Assembly: GCF_900113325.1 (NCBI RefSeq)
Contig: NZ_FOOY01000006.1
Coordinates: 113,399-177,398, forward strand
DNA length: 64,000 bases
Direction of reading: 5' to 3'
Origin: Sporolactobacillus nakayamae
GTDB lineage: Bacteria; Bacillota; Bacilli; Bacillales; Sporolactobacillaceae
Both the position numbers and the translations under genes were made by a program. The stretch's first letter is position 1. Every line of letters begins with the position of its first letter. The notes beneath the pieces were generated by a model. It was not told the origin of the DNA, searched no databases, and saw only the letters and a list, made by a program, of their open reading frames with translations. Positions 29,484 through 38,062 of the stretch are shown here, in pieces.

Positions 29484-29532
29484 ACTCCCATAGTTTTTTT
29501 GGTACGGCAGAGGAGGGTTTCGAACTCTGCCA
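29484..29532 (-). ncRNA. PreQ1-I-type riboswitch upstream of the que operon
   Basis: On the minus strand GGCAGAG pairs with CTCTGCC around a TTCGAAACCCTC loop, followed by an A-rich tail AAAAAAACTATGGGAG. This hairpin/A-rich-tail layout, with AAAAAACTA, matches the preQ1 class I aptamer. GGG of the tail can pair with CCC of the loop (pseudoknot) and is also the SD of the first que gene. Hence translational control is expected. Assignment is by pattern and gene context. Confidence 0.75.
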
Positions 29533-29619
29533 AGCTTGCAACTTCTTGATTATAGATTTGCTTTGCCGGATTGACAAGAAGATTAAGCATCTTTTTTTGC
29601 GAATTACGGGTAAATTTCA

Positions 29620-30243
29620 CTAAAAAAGGGGAAGCTGAGCCAGCTTATCGATCAGACGAATATAATAGTTTGGACTGTGCGGCACGCACTGTTTCCGATC
29701 TACGGTTCGTTTCTGCCAAACACGCGCTCCGTTCGATTCGTCAAATCCTGCTAGCTCCAATTCCTGCTTTACGCCCTGGACAAGAGCCGCAAAATCCGGA
29801 TAAGCGGCTTTATAAATTCCGGCAACCTCTTCCTTTTGAAGCGTGAACGCATTCATTTTATAGTGATTGACGCATAGAAAAACATGACAGCGTTCGCGGT
29901 CAATGAAATCGCCTTGCACAATTTCATCCCGGATCACGCCGAGCGGCTGCAGCTCCTCCATTTGAACCGGTGCGCCAAGTTCTTCATGAATCTCGCGAAT
30001 GGCATCCGAAACCGTTTCATCCGCTTTAATATGACCGGCTGCCGTGATGTCGTATAAGTCTGGAAAATCTTTTTTCGCATGACAACGCTGCTGCATGAAA
30101 ATGAAGCTGCCGGCTGCCGTTTGTTCCACAAACCAGCAATGAAAAGTCTCATGCCAGCAGCCCTTCTTATGAACCTCATCACGCGTTTTTATCCCGATTG
30201 GTATTCCCTGTTCGTTGAAAATTCGAATCTGCTCCTCATTCAT
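29620..30243 (-). CDS. Nudix hydrolase (isopentenyl-diphosphate isomerase-like)
   Basis: 207 residues from ATG 30243, with GGAGG eight bases upstream. The Nudix box GHIKADETVSDAIREIHEELG has all required residues. The surroundings (CWHETFHCWFVEQ, FPDLYDITAAGH) are those of the YfcD/IDI-like Nudix subgroup; the substrate is unknown. The start overlaps the 3' end of the HD gene by 8 bases, so the two are translationally coupled. A small hairpin with a T run overlaps the stop. Confidence 0.85.
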   Translation of the reverse strand: MNEEQIRIFNEQGIPIGIKTRDEVHKKGCWHETFHCWFVEQTAAGSFIFMQQRCHAKKDFPDLYDITAAGHIKADETVSDAIREIHEELGAPVQMEELQPLGVIRDEIVQGDFIDRERCHVFLCVNHYKMNAFTLQKEEVAGIYKAAYPDFAALVQGVKQELELAGFDESNGARVWQKRTVDRKQCVPHSPNYYIRLIDKLAQLPLF

Positions 30244-30955
30244 CGGTACGTCCTCCATTATCAACCCTTGTTTGAAGCATTTGCGCGTGCTTAGAATTGG
30301 TTTCATGGGACTCTTCAAAAAAACGATTCAGGAAGCTGAGCATAAAAAGATGGCGTTGCTCCGCAAGCTTTTTCCCGGTCTCCGTGTTCATACGATCCCG
30401 AAGGAGCAGCAATTTTTCATAGAAATGATTTACCGTTGTCGACCGCTGCGCTTTATAGTGTTCTGCCGTTTGGTGCAAGACCGGCAGAACATTCGGATCA
30501 AACAGTTCTCGCTTTTTATAACCGCCATAGGCAAAAGCCCGAGCGATGCCGACGGCTCCAATCGCGTCGAGCCGGTCGGCGTCCTGTACAATCTTACCTT
30601 CCATGCTCGACATCGGCGTCTGCACGCCGGCGCCCTTGAATGAAAGCTCGCGAATAATGGTACACACATCTTCGATGATGCGGGCATCGGCATTTTGCGA
30701 TTCGAGCCAGTCCGCGGCTGCACGTGGACCCGCCTCATCGTCACCGCCATTGAACTTCCAATCAGCGATGTCATGTAAAAGCGCCGCGAGCGCGACGATA
30801 TCTTCTTTAATGCTCTTCGCATCTTCGTGCGCCATAATCTGCATGCTCGTCTCATAAACACGATGGATATGCCACCAGTCATGCCCACTGCCTTCTCCAT
30901 AAAATTGTTCTTGGACATAATTCGCCGTGCGCGTGACAAGATCCATTTCATTCAT
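30236..30955 (-). CDS. HD-domain phosphohydrolase (YedJ/YpgQ-like)
   Basis: 239 residues. The HD motif appears as GHDWWHIHRVYETS, then ALLHDIADWKF and the late Asp in VQDADRLDAIGAVGIARAFAYGG. This is the YedJ/YpgQ group; B. subtilis YpgQ is a nucleotide pyrophosphohydrolase. It is the promoter-proximal gene of a two-gene unit with the Nudix hydrolase. Two nucleotide-type hydrolases together suggest housecleaning of nucleotides, which is inference. Confidence 0.85.
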   Translation of the reverse strand: MNEMDLVTRTANYVQEQFYGEGSGHDWWHIHRVYETSMQIMAHEDAKSIKEDIVALAALLHDIADWKFNGGDDEAGPRAAADWLESQNADARIIEDVCTIIRELSFKGAGVQTPMSSMEGKIVQDADRLDAIGAVGIARAFAYGGYKKRELFDPNVLPVLHQTAEHYKAQRSTTVNHFYEKLLLLRDRMNTETGKKLAEQRHLFMLSFLNRFFEESHETNSKHAQMLQTRVDNGGRTDE

Positions 30956-31073
30956 CCTCTTTTCGTTCGTTTTTTTTAATTATACCTTACAGAATAAAGC
31001 TTCATATCGACGAACGCCACAACCTGCTCCCTATCACCGGTGACACTTCTTGGCCCACGATTTACACAATGCC

Positions 31074-31082
31074 TGCTATAAT
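31074..31082 (+). promoter_or_regulatory. Extended -10 promoter of lipL
   Basis: TGCTATAAT (31074-31082), an extended -10 element, 39 bases before the start codon of lipL; no good -35 is present. Confidence 0.6.
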
Positions 31083-31121
31083 AGACACTAGATACTGCAT
31101 TAATCGAAGGAGGTCTTCCGT

Positions 31122-31952
31122 GTGTCGCTACTTGACCAGCCGCTCTGGCGTGTGATCGACCAGTCAACGCTTGGCAGCGGGTTCGACGGTAAGCAGTCGT
31201 TTGCTATCGATGACGCGATTTGTCAATCCGTAGGTGCCGGTGAATCACCAAACACCATTAGGTTGTGGGTGCACCACAAAACGGTGATGCTCGGCATTCA
31301 GGACACGAAGCTTCCACATTTTCAAGCTGGTTTGGACGTGCTGCGAGAGAACGGCTTCAATTATGTCGTACGTAATTCCGGCGGTCTGGCTGTCGTGCTT
31401 GACGAAGGTGTTCTTAATGTTTCCCTGATCTTTTCTGAAAAGGAACACCCGATTTCTATCGATGACGCGTTTCAAGCCATGGTTGATTTTATTCGAGAAA
31501 CACTTGCTCCATTTGGGATACGATTCACGAGTGGAGAAATCACTCGATCCTACTGTCCTGGAAGATATGACCTCAGTTGTGATGGCAGCAAATTTGCCGG
31601 CATCTCTCAGCGCCGTGTCAAACAAGGTGTTGCCGTGCAGGTCTATCTCTGCGTTTCAGGCAGCGGATCAGAACGCGCGCGCCTGATCCGCGATTTTTAC
31701 CAAAGCGGATTGCAAAGTCAGCAGACACGGTTTGCCTATCCGGATATCGACCCACATGTCATGGCCTCATTAGAGGAACTTAGCGGAAAACAATTTGAAA
31801 CACAACGTATGGTCCACGCCTGTCTCCAAACCCTGCAATCTCAAGGACCGATCTTCTCAACAGCCGCGCTGACCGATGAGGAAACGCGAAACTTCGGGCT
31901 ATACTATGACCGTATGATTCGCAGAAACGAAAAAGCATTTGGACTGAATTGA
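31122..31952 (+). CDS. lipL: Octanoyl-[GcvH]:protein N-octanoyltransferase
   Basis: 276 residues with a GTG start at 31122 behind GGAGG. The lipoate-protein ligase-like fold shows VRNSGGLAVVLDEGVLNVS, and the catalytic Cys (about 153) lies in GRYDLSCDGSKFAGISQRR. LipL moves octanoyl groups from GcvH to E2 subunits in the Firmicutes lipoylation pathway. In B. subtilis lipL (ywfL) lies close to pta and hemQ; here about 15 kb of other genes separate them. Expressed from an extended -10 promoter. Confidence 0.93.
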   Translation: MSLLDQPLWRVIDQSTLGSGFDGKQSFAIDDAICQSVGAGESPNTIRLWVHHKTVMLGIQDTKLPHFQAGLDVLRENGFNYVVRNSGGLAVVLDEGVLNVSLIFSEKEHPISIDDAFQAMVDFIRETLAPFGIRFTSGEITRSYCPGRYDLSCDGSKFAGISQRRVKQGVAVQVYLCVSGSGSERARLIRDFYQSGLQSQQTRFAYPDIDPHVMASLEELSGKQFETQRMVHACLQTLQSQGPIFSTAALTDEETRNFGLYYDRMIRRNEKAFGLN

Positions 31953-32023
31953 CACCAATCAAAACTATGACACGAAGAATATATTAATTGAAGCATCTGT
32001 ATTAGGGAGGAACTGGCTCCACC

Positions 32024-32641
32024 ATGAGACTTATGTACAAAAGCTGTGGCATCATCGCCGCTTTATTTCTATCACTGACATTGACCGCCTATTTACCTCC
32101 TTTTCAAGCCAGCATTACAGCAGAGCATACTAATAAACAAAGTACTGTAGAGACGCCATCTGCAGCAGAAACCAAGTCGTCAGAACAGAAGACGGTCCCG
32201 GTCAGCTGGGACAAGCCTTCAGGCGGCAGCTATCCGGTTATAACGAAAAATGAGCCGATTTGGATTGATGTCTCGATCAAAGATCAAAAAGTGTACATAA
32301 AAGAAGACGATCGCACTCTGTATACCATGGTCGCCTCAACCGGCCTTGATGCGAGTCCTGATACGACAACGCCGACTGGTACCTATTATATTCAAGCCGA
32401 GCGTGGGAAATGGTTCTACGCGCCAAAATACAAAGAAGGCGCGAAATATTGGGTTTCTTGGAAAAACCATGGTGAATTTCTCTTCCACAGTGTACCAATG
32501 GATAAGAATCAGCATATTCTCTCAGCAGACGCAAAAAAATTAGGTGAGAAAGATTCGCATGGATGCATTCATCTTACCGTTCCCGACGCGAAATGGGTTT
32601 ACGAGCATATTCCTTACGATACCAAAGTTGTGATTCATTAA
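32024..32641 (+). CDS. Secreted L,D-transpeptidase (YkuD domain)
   Basis: 205 residues. An N-terminal signal peptide or anchor (about 1-28, CGIIAALFLSLTLTAYLPP) is followed by a polar linker and a YkuD catalytic domain. The active-site motif is SHGCIHLTVPDAKWVYE, with preceding FLFHSVPMD. Such enzymes crosslink peptidoglycan through 3-3 bonds, often in spore or stationary-phase walls. GGGAGG lies upstream of ATG 32024. A strong terminator ends the unit 50 bases later. Confidence 0.9.
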   Translation: MRLMYKSCGIIAALFLSLTLTAYLPPFQASITAEHTNKQSTVETPSAAETKSSEQKTVPVSWDKPSGGSYPVITKNEPIWIDVSIKDQKVYIKEDDRTLYTMVASTGLDASPDTTTPTGTYYIQAERGKWFYAPKYKEGAKYWVSWKNHGEFLFHSVPMDKNQHILSADAKKLGEKDSHGCIHLTVPDAKWVYEHIPYDTKVVIH

Positions 32642-32642
32642 T

Positions 32643-32698
32643 AAAGAAACAAGCAGCCAAAGGCCCCTCACGAAGGACTTGGCTGCTTGTTTCTTTAA
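32643..32698 (+). terminator. Terminator of the L,D-transpeptidase gene
   Basis: AAAGAAACAAGCAGCCAA pairs with TTGGCTGCTTGTTTCTTT. Confidence 0.88.
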
Positions 32699-32832
32699 CA
32701 CAGATAAGAATGTACAAAAAATAAAAGATTTAAGGAAATGAGTGTAAGGCTGACGGCGGCTTTGCCTTGCTGGTACGGCGATAAGGTCATAAGAATCGAT
32801 TGGATGTGATCAGGTTAGCACCAAATCTGAAA

Positions 32833-33060
32833 ATAGGCGGAAAAATTCCGCTTAATTAGAAAATGAACGAAACAATAGCTCAAATAGACGGAGAATTTCC
32901 GCTTATCGAATCGAAAGGCGTGAAAATGGCGGGTTTTTCTGTGCATAAGCGGAGAAATTACCCTTATTTACCTGTGAAACAAGCGCCAGGATGCATATAA
33001 CCGGAAAATCTCCGCTTATTTTATTTCGGCCCTGCGTTACTTCATTAAAGATTAAAATGA
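32833..33060. repeat. Module R1 repeat, copy 2 (inverted)
   Basis: Reverse-complement copy of the four-palindrome element at 26088-26300, with GGAAAAATTCCGCTTAATTA and AACCGGAAAATCTCCGCTTA units. It directly precedes module R2, so R1 is flipped relative to R2 compared with the first locus. Confidence 0.85.
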
Positions 33061-33069
33061 TTTATAAGA

Positions 33070-33285
33070 CAAACCGGGCAAAAGCGCCCGGTCCTTAATT
33101 TCCAGCCATGTGTTATTGGTTTGTGTCTTTATGATACTGAATCGTCGCTTCGGTTACTCGCTTGCCGCGGGCGCACCGCGAGCCTCCTCAAACAGGCAGG
33201 AATCTGCGGGGTCTCACTGGCACCTGGTCCCGCAGGCGCCCTCGTACCTCCGCTTTGATTCTCGGCCAAGACACTGGTTTATTAG
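33070..33285. repeat. Module R2 repeat, copy 2
   Basis: Second copy of the GC-rich module: ACCGGGCAAAAGCGCCCGGT, CTCGCTTGCCGCGGGC, TCTGCGGGGTCTCA, GGTCCCGCAGGCGCCCTCG. Confidence 0.75.
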
Positions 33286-33328
33286 TTTAAATACGGGGCA
33301 AAATCACATACTTTCTTTACTTGTTAGA

Positions 33329-33480
33329 AAACTTGGCTTCGCCAAGCCTCTGGCGAAGGCGAAGACTTAGTTGCGACGGCCATGGACGGCCTAGTGTCCG
33401 GTGAGCCGCAGGACGCGGCGTTTTTTCGGACCGCTTACACTCGTTTCCTTTAAATGTTTTCTTATACTTTCCTACCAGTG
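33329..33480. repeat. Modules R4 and R5, copy 1
   Basis: GAAAACTTGGCTTCGCCAAG and GGCGAAGACTTAGTTGC (R4, to 33373) are followed by a 65-base block GACGGCC...GGACCGC (R5) and then TACACTCGTTTCCTT. R4 recurs at 40316 without R5, and R5 recurs at 47227 without R4, so the modules are independent. R3-like fragments (ACGTCCTG, GCGAAAGTCA) follow at 33600-33690, inverted relative to 46751. Confidence 0.75.
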
Positions 33481-33703
33481 TGAAATAGAACCGTTTGTTT
33501 AAGACAAGCTTGATGATTCAAAATGCCATTTAGAGCAGAGAAACTTTCGCTAACAGTAAAGAAACTTTCATATGTAAGGAACTTTCGCTAAGTACGCATA
33601 CGTCCTGTATGCAATGCGAAAGTCATCACGTCCTGTGAAAGCACGTCCTGCAAGCAACGCGAAAGTCACCGCATCCTGCGGAAATACGGACCGGGCTTTG
33701 CAG

Positions 33704-33955
33704 TTAGGAAAATGCGAACGATTTACTAAGCTGACCCACCTTATTTCCTTTCACGACAACCAGACACTCGTCTCCACGAGACAAATTTTCAATCAAAACG
33801 GTCAGCCAATCCGACCGCTTGTGTATTTGTTTCACTTGATTTTTTCCGTAGATATAAACATCCTGACCTAGTTTTTCGCAGTATCGGTAAAAACGGATCA
33901 TCTGTTTCACTCGAAATGCGGAAGCGTAGACTTTGAAAGAAAATATAGTTTTCAT
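33704..33955 (-). CDS. Small HPr-like protein without recognisable His-15
   Basis: 83 residues from ATG 33955, which has AGGAGG ten bases upstream. Strand-helix pattern and size follow HPr: FSFKVYASAF at the N-terminus, DVYIYGKNQVKQIHKRSDWL in the middle and LSRGDECLVVVKG matching the 'LGIAKGAEITISASG' region of HPr. The usual IHARPA site with the phosphorylated His is not seen (SAFRVKQM instead). It may be a degenerate regulatory relative, comparable to Crh which also lacks this His. It stands alone between repeats. Confidence 0.55.
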   Translation of the reverse strand: MKTIFSFKVYASAFRVKQMIRFYRYCEKLGQDVYIYGKNQVKQIHKRSDWLTVLIENLSRGDECLVVVKGNKVGQLSKSFAFS

Positions 33956-34085
33956 GATTCTTTCTCCTCCTTGAAACGTGCGCAAACCTTCTTGGGATAC
34001 GTACAGCTTACATTAGAATTATGAACTTTATCTTAATTCAAGGCGGGACATTGAAAGAATTTAAGCAACCATCAAAAGTTTTCCA

Positions 34086-34127
34086 TAAAAGCAAAGAGCC
34101 GAGGTGTCCGCCCGGCTCTTTGCCTTT
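34086..34127 (-). terminator. Terminator of the yhc-like ABC operon
   Basis: GCAAAGAGCCG pairs with CGGCTCTTTGC; the minus strand continues TTTTATGG. Confidence 0.85.
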
Positions 34128-34137
34128 GCCTATTTTC

Positions 34138-35094
34138 TTACGCTTTGATGTCACGCCGCGTATAGAACGCCCAGCCGACAAGCACAAAAAGTACATAGTA
34201 AACAGCGAGCACTGCAAGTGAGAATCCCAGCGTCATTTCATCGCGCAGCGGCGTTCCGGTTGTATATTGTGTTAAATCTGTATTGGCGAACAACACATAT
34301 TTTACCCAATCATAACCTTGCAAGATATTGACAACAATAGATGAAGCCATCAAGGTGAAAATGGATAGACCAATTGCGAGACCGCCGTTGCGGAAAGCTG
34401 AAGCAATGAGCCCGGCGAACGTGACCATCATAAAGAGCGACACACAATTCAGTAAATAGCCCTTCCAAACCTCAAGCGTCCAGCTGGACTGATACACAGC
34501 TCCGTTGGCATAACCGATATAGACGTCGCCTGCTCCGCCGAACCCGAACAGAATGCCGCCAAGCAGCCATGAAGCAATAAAAAGCGTAATCAGACACACA
34601 ACGGTAAACAAAAGTGCTGAAATGTATTTCGACAGCAGTATCTCCGTACGATAGATCGGCCGAATCAGAAGCAGTTTAATCGTCCCGGTATCAAATTCAC
34701 TGGCAATTGATGTGGACACGACGATGATCGTGAAAATGCTGATGACCAGCACCATATTTGCTGCAGCACCTTCAACAAATGTCCATAAGGTTTCTCCATG
34801 GTGTGGTTTGAGATTATGATCAATGCGGTATTCATTAATGGCGATCGTTTTCTTGAAATAATCGGTCGCCTGTTTGTTCCCTTTGACCGAATCCATTTGC
34901 TTATTCAAATCTTTATTTTCTTGAATTAAGCTCTGTTTCCAATGCGGATCGTCTTTCGGCTGATCACCGGAATATTTGATAATCAATCCTGCAGCAAGAA
35001 TAAGCCCAAGCAGAATAATAATCATGACCTTCGCGGAACTTCTGCGGTAGATTTTCATATTTTCATTTTGCAGCAAACCAAAGAAATTACTCAA
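34138..35094 (-). CDS. yhcI: ABC-2 type permease (YhcI-like)
   Basis: 318 residues, about six membrane helices with a large extracytoplasmic loop after the first (about 45-110). MKIYRRSSAKVMIIILLGLIL at the start and EFDTGTIKLLLIRPIYRTEILLSKY are typical of ABC-2 permeases of the NatB/YhcI sort. It is the last gene of a five-gene operon matching yhcE-yhcF-yhcG-yhcH-yhcI of B. subtilis. Its start overlaps the end of the ATPase gene by 8 bases. Substrate unknown; peptide or antibiotic efflux is a reasonable guess. Confidence 0.85.
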   Translation of the reverse strand: MSNFFGLLQNENMKIYRRSSAKVMIIILLGLILAAGLIIKYSGDQPKDDPHWKQSLIQENKDLNKQMDSVKGNKQATDYFKKTIAINEYRIDHNLKPHHGETLWTFVEGAAANMVLVISIFTIIVVSTSIASEFDTGTIKLLLIRPIYRTEILLSKYISALLFTVVCLITLFIASWLLGGILFGFGGAGDVYIGYANGAVYQSSWTLEVWKGYLLNCVSLFMMVTFAGLIASAFRNGGLAIGLSIFTLMASSIVVNILQGYDWVKYVLFANTDLTQYTTGTPLRDEMTLGFSLAVLAVYYVLFVLVGWAFYTRRDIKA

Positions 35095-36025
35095 CGCTCT
35101 TCCCCCCTGTTACTTCCAGGAATCTGTCTTCCAGTGATTTGGCGGCAGTTGCGACACTGTAAATCTTAATTTTCGACAGGACCAATGTGTCGACAACAAC
35201 CGGTATCTTTTCATGTTCAATCGGTAGTTCAATGGTTGTCTCATCCGGGAGAATCGCGTCGATCGCTAGTTTTTCCTTAACCGCCTGTGCGGCTATCCGC
35301 GCGTCGTCGACCTCGATTCGAACTTTCGCCGTTCCCTTTTCGATAAAATCATCCACAGTCTCTACACCAATTAACTTGCCTTTTTGCAGAATCCCGATAC
35401 GGTCGCACATCAGCTGCATTTCCGATAACAAATGGCTTGAAACAATGACTGCTACGCCTTCTTCTCTAGAAAGTTTGTGCAAATAGGTGCGCAAGTCATG
35501 GATTCCTTGAGGGTCAAGACCATTGGTCGGTTCATCGAGGATCAAGACCGATGGGTGGTGCAGCAGCGCCTGAGCAACGCCGAGCCTTTGGCGCATGCCT
35601 AGAGAATAGCGTTTTACTTTTTCATGGATTCGGTCCTGCAGTTCAACCAGCTTCACGACTTCCATGATTCGCTCCTTGCTAATCCCTGGGATCATGCGTG
35701 CGTAATGTACCAGGTTTTGGTAGCCGGTGAGAAACTTGTACATTTCCGGATTCTCGACAATCGCCCCTACTTGAGCAATCGCTTTTTTAAACTCGCCCCT
35801 GATGCTGTGTCCTTGTATGTAAATGTTACCATGGGACATCCGCATCAGGCCGACGATCATCCGAATCGTCGTTGTTTTCCCGGCTCCGTTTGGTCCGAGA
35901 AAACCGAAGACTTCTCCTCCGTAAATGTCAAAGCTCAAATCATCAATAATTGTCTTGCGGCCAATCCGCTTGCTGACATGTTCCAACTTCACTGCCGGCT
36001 TTGATGCTTCGGCATTAGTGCTCAT
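35087..36025 (-). CDS. yhcH: ABC transporter ATP-binding protein (YhcH-like)
   Basis: 312 residues. Walker A GPNGAGKTTT, signature YSLGMRQRL, Walker B LILDEPTNGLDP and the His loop SSHLLSEM are present; the C-terminal 90 residues form the usual extension of drug/bacitracin-type exporters. It pairs with the permease YhcI. The gene overlaps yhcG upstream by 11 bases and yhcI downstream by 8, showing tight coupling. Confidence 0.9.
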   Translation of the reverse strand: MSTNAEASKPAVKLEHVSKRIGRKTIIDDLSFDIYGGEVFGFLGPNGAGKTTTIRMIVGLMRMSHGNIYIQGHSIRGEFKKAIAQVGAIVENPEMYKFLTGYQNLVHYARMIPGISKERIMEVVKLVELQDRIHEKVKRYSLGMRQRLGVAQALLHHPSVLILDEPTNGLDPQGIHDLRTYLHKLSREEGVAVIVSSHLLSEMQLMCDRIGILQKGKLIGVETVDDFIEKGTAKVRIEVDDARIAAQAVKEKLAIDAILPDETTIELPIEHEKIPVVVDTLVLSKIKIYSVATAAKSLEDRFLEVTGGKSVE

Positions 36026-36707
36026 ACTTTTCCACCATCCAATCTACTAAGCTTAAATTTTCATTGCAACGAATGTCTTCAACGCTCTTCTGATCGAGGA
36101 TGACTCCGTTTTTAATTAGGATGACCGTGTCAAGCAACGGTTCGATTTCCTGCAATTCATGTGTGGTAATGATTACTGTCTGTTTTTCCAAATCAATAAA
36201 TGAGATCAGACCTTTGATGATTGAACTGCGCACCATCGGATCCAACCCGGAAAGCGGCTCATCCATTAAAATAAACGGCACTTCACGGGCGAGCGTTACA
36301 ACGATTTTAAGACGACCTCGGTTTCCTTTGGACAGATGCTTCACTTTCTGAGATTGATCAAGTTTCATAAATTCAAGCATTTCTTCTGCTTTTTCACGGT
36401 TAAAATCACTGAAAGTCTGCGCATAGAAATCGACGGTCTGCTTCACCGTGAAAAATGAGTAATAGGCATCTAACTCAGACAAGTAGGCAACCTTCCGGCA
36501 AATCCTGCGGCCCGCGGTTTCCCCGTCGATGAGTACAGTGCCTTTCGTCGGCTGAAGCAACCCGGAAATCAGTTTCAACGTCGTTGATTTCCCGCTCCCA
36601 TTGGATCCGATCAGACCAATAATATGCCCCGGCTCAATTTGAAGGCTGACGTCATCCAAAGCTTTCTTTGTCAAATACCGTTTGCTTACACCTTCTAACT
36701 GAATCAT
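36015..36707 (-). CDS. yhcG: ABC transporter ATP-binding protein (YhcG-like)
   Basis: 230 residues. Walker A GSNGSGKSTT, signature LSKGNRGRLKI, Walker B ILMDEPLSGLDP and TTHELQEIE are seen. It is shorter than YhcH and probably works with the YhcE-type membrane protein. ATG 36707 overlaps the stop of the GntR gene (ATGA-type overlap). Confidence 0.9.
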   Translation of the reverse strand: MIQLEGVSKRYLTKKALDDVSLQIEPGHIIGLIGSNGSGKSTTLKLISGLLQPTKGTVLIDGETAGRRICRKVAYLSELDAYYSFFTVKQTVDFYAQTFSDFNREKAEEMLEFMKLDQSQKVKHLSKGNRGRLKIVVTLAREVPFILMDEPLSGLDPMVRSSIIKGLISFIDLEKQTVIITTHELQEIEPLLDTVILIKNGVILDQKSVEDIRCNENLSLVDWMVEKYEH

Positions 36708-37081
36708 TCATTTTCCTCCTTTTGTGCTAAATAGTCGTTCAATCCATCGAGCATTTCCGTTTCCGAATAACCCATTTCGCGCATTTCGGTCACAAAAAGC
36801 TTGATATGACTAATTTTCAGATCCTCGCGCATGCGGCGAATAACGACCGAATTTTCTGTTACAAAGGTGCCTTGGCCCCTCTTTTTTTCTACAATCCCGC
36901 TTTCCTCCAGTTCATGATATGTTCTTTGTACTGTGTTCGGATTCACTCCTGAGTCAATGGCCAAATCGCGAACGGACGGCAAACGCGTGCCCATTCCAAG
37001 TTCTCCTCGAACAATCTTATTCTTGATGCGCTCGCACAATTGCAGGTATATAGGAACAGACGGATTGAATGGTTGTGCCAT
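36704..37081 (-). CDS. yhcF: GntR family regulator (YtrA subfamily, YhcF-like)
   Basis: 125 residues from ATG 37081 with GAGGAGG upstream. The winged-helix domain reads YLQLCERIKNKIVRGELGMG and LPSVRDLAIDSGVNPNTVQR, followed by EKKRGQGTFV, all typical of GntR regulators. The short C-terminal part without an effector domain marks the YtrA subgroup, which usually autoregulates an adjacent ABC operon. An inverted-repeat operator lies at the promoter of the operon. Confidence 0.92.
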   Translation of the reverse strand: MAQPFNPSVPIYLQLCERIKNKIVRGELGMGTRLPSVRDLAIDSGVNPNTVQRTYHELEESGIVEKKRGQGTFVTENSVVIRRMREDLKISHIKLFVTEMREMGYSETEMLDGLNDYLAQKEENE

Positions 37082-37124
37082 AGTCGCTAGCCTCCTCGAA
37101 GTCGATCTCAATAATCCTGTTCAC

Positions 37125-37916
37125 TTATGATGCCTCCAGCTCATGATCCGTAAGCCACGCAGTAATTGAAAAAACAATAATCGTTATCAGAAGATCAAAC
37201 ACGAGGCTGCCAACATAAAGAGCACTTGAATCGACTGTGACGTCACTAAATACTCCCGGAGTTCCCGTGCTCTTCGGCGTCACAAAGTTAATTAATGAGG
37301 AATCCGGAATTTGCCCCCAGTTCGTGAGAAAGTCAATGACACCTGATTGCGTCAACTTGGTATCGATAAAAAGATAAATGCCGATACCAACAATCAGCAC
37401 AAGCCATGACCATTTTCCGATCCGTGAACGCATGGTGCGCTGCACGGTCCAGAGAAAAAGAAAAGTCACACCGCCGCCGATCCCGCACCAGAGCAAGATC
37501 AATACCGCAAGAACAGCTATGCGCGATAGAGACAGTTCCTGTGGAAAGTCATTCAGTCTGAAAAGGCTGATCCATGTGTAGGAGCCAACAACTATGCTTG
37601 TAACAGCCAAATACACCATTGCGCCTGACAATTTTGCCAGCAAAACAGCCCATGCAGGCAGCGGATTCTGCAGCCAAAGATGAAAGGTCTTGCGCTCTTG
37701 TATCACATTAAAGAGCAGATAAACCGGAACATAGAACAGCAGGCAGACAGTCAGCATGACGCCGATTACCGCAGGTGGCACGCCTAAACCGTCGCCGAAG
37801 CGCATATCCAGAAAAATACCCAGCCCCATCATTAAAAACTGCAAGACAAGAAAAATCATGAACGCCATCCAACCAAGGCGTAATTCTTTTTTAAATAAAG
37901 TAAACCAAATCGACAT
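37125..37916 (-). CDS. yhcE: Multi-pass membrane protein of the ABC operon (YhcE-like)
   Basis: 263 residues, about six membrane helices. It starts MSIWFTLFKKELRLGWMAFM, as ABC-2-type permeases do. RBS CGGGGGAT precedes ATG 37916. First gene of the operon, immediately downstream of a promoter with an operator-like inverted repeat; likely partner of the YhcG-like ATPase. Confidence 0.82.
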   Translation of the reverse strand: MSIWFTLFKKELRLGWMAFMIFLVLQFLMMGLGIFLDMRFGDGLGVPPAVIGVMLTVCLLFYVPVYLLFNVIQERKTFHLWLQNPLPAWAVLLAKLSGAMVYLAVTSIVVGSYTWISLFRLNDFPQELSLSRIAVLAVLILLWCGIGGGVTFLFLWTVQRTMRSRIGKWSWLVLIVGIGIYLFIDTKLTQSGVIDFLTNWGQIPDSSLINFVTPKSTGTPGVFSDVTVDSSALYVGSLVFDLLITIIVFSITAWLTDHELEAS

Positions 37917-37943
37917 AGTTCTATCCCCCGATTTTTTGTATTT

Positions 37944-37985
37944 CTGTATTAGTTGTATAGTACACTAGATCAGAAATATCGTCAA
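37944..37985 (-). promoter_or_regulatory. Promoter and YtrA-type operator of the yhc-like operon
   Basis: Minus strand TTGACG (37985-37980), 17-base spacer, TACTAT (37962-37957). Overlapping it is AGTGTACTATACAACTAATA and CAG, an imperfect inverted repeat (GTGTA...TACA) like YtrA-subfamily GntR operators. Confidence 0.6.
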
Positions 37986-38039
37986 GAATCTTCTTAAGCG
38001 AAGTTACCGGCATCATTATCTTTACCAGTTGGGATATGC

Positions 38040-38045
38040 TATAAT
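38040..38045 (+). promoter_or_regulatory. Extended -10 promoter of the following gene
   Basis: TGCTATAAT with TATAAT at 38040-38045, about 18 bases before the first possible start codon. Confidence 0.5.
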
Positions 38046-38062
38046 GAACCGATTAAACTGAG

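Noticed and set aside
29506..29531. tRNA T-arm-like sequence GTTCGAAACC
   Set aside because: No cloverleaf, no acceptor or anticodon arms; the hairpin fits a preQ1-I aptamer before que genes.
33110..33871. Plus-strand frames at 33110-33370 and 33614-33871
   Set aside because: Made of repeat modules R2, R4 and R3, and the second overlaps the HPr-like gene on the other strand.
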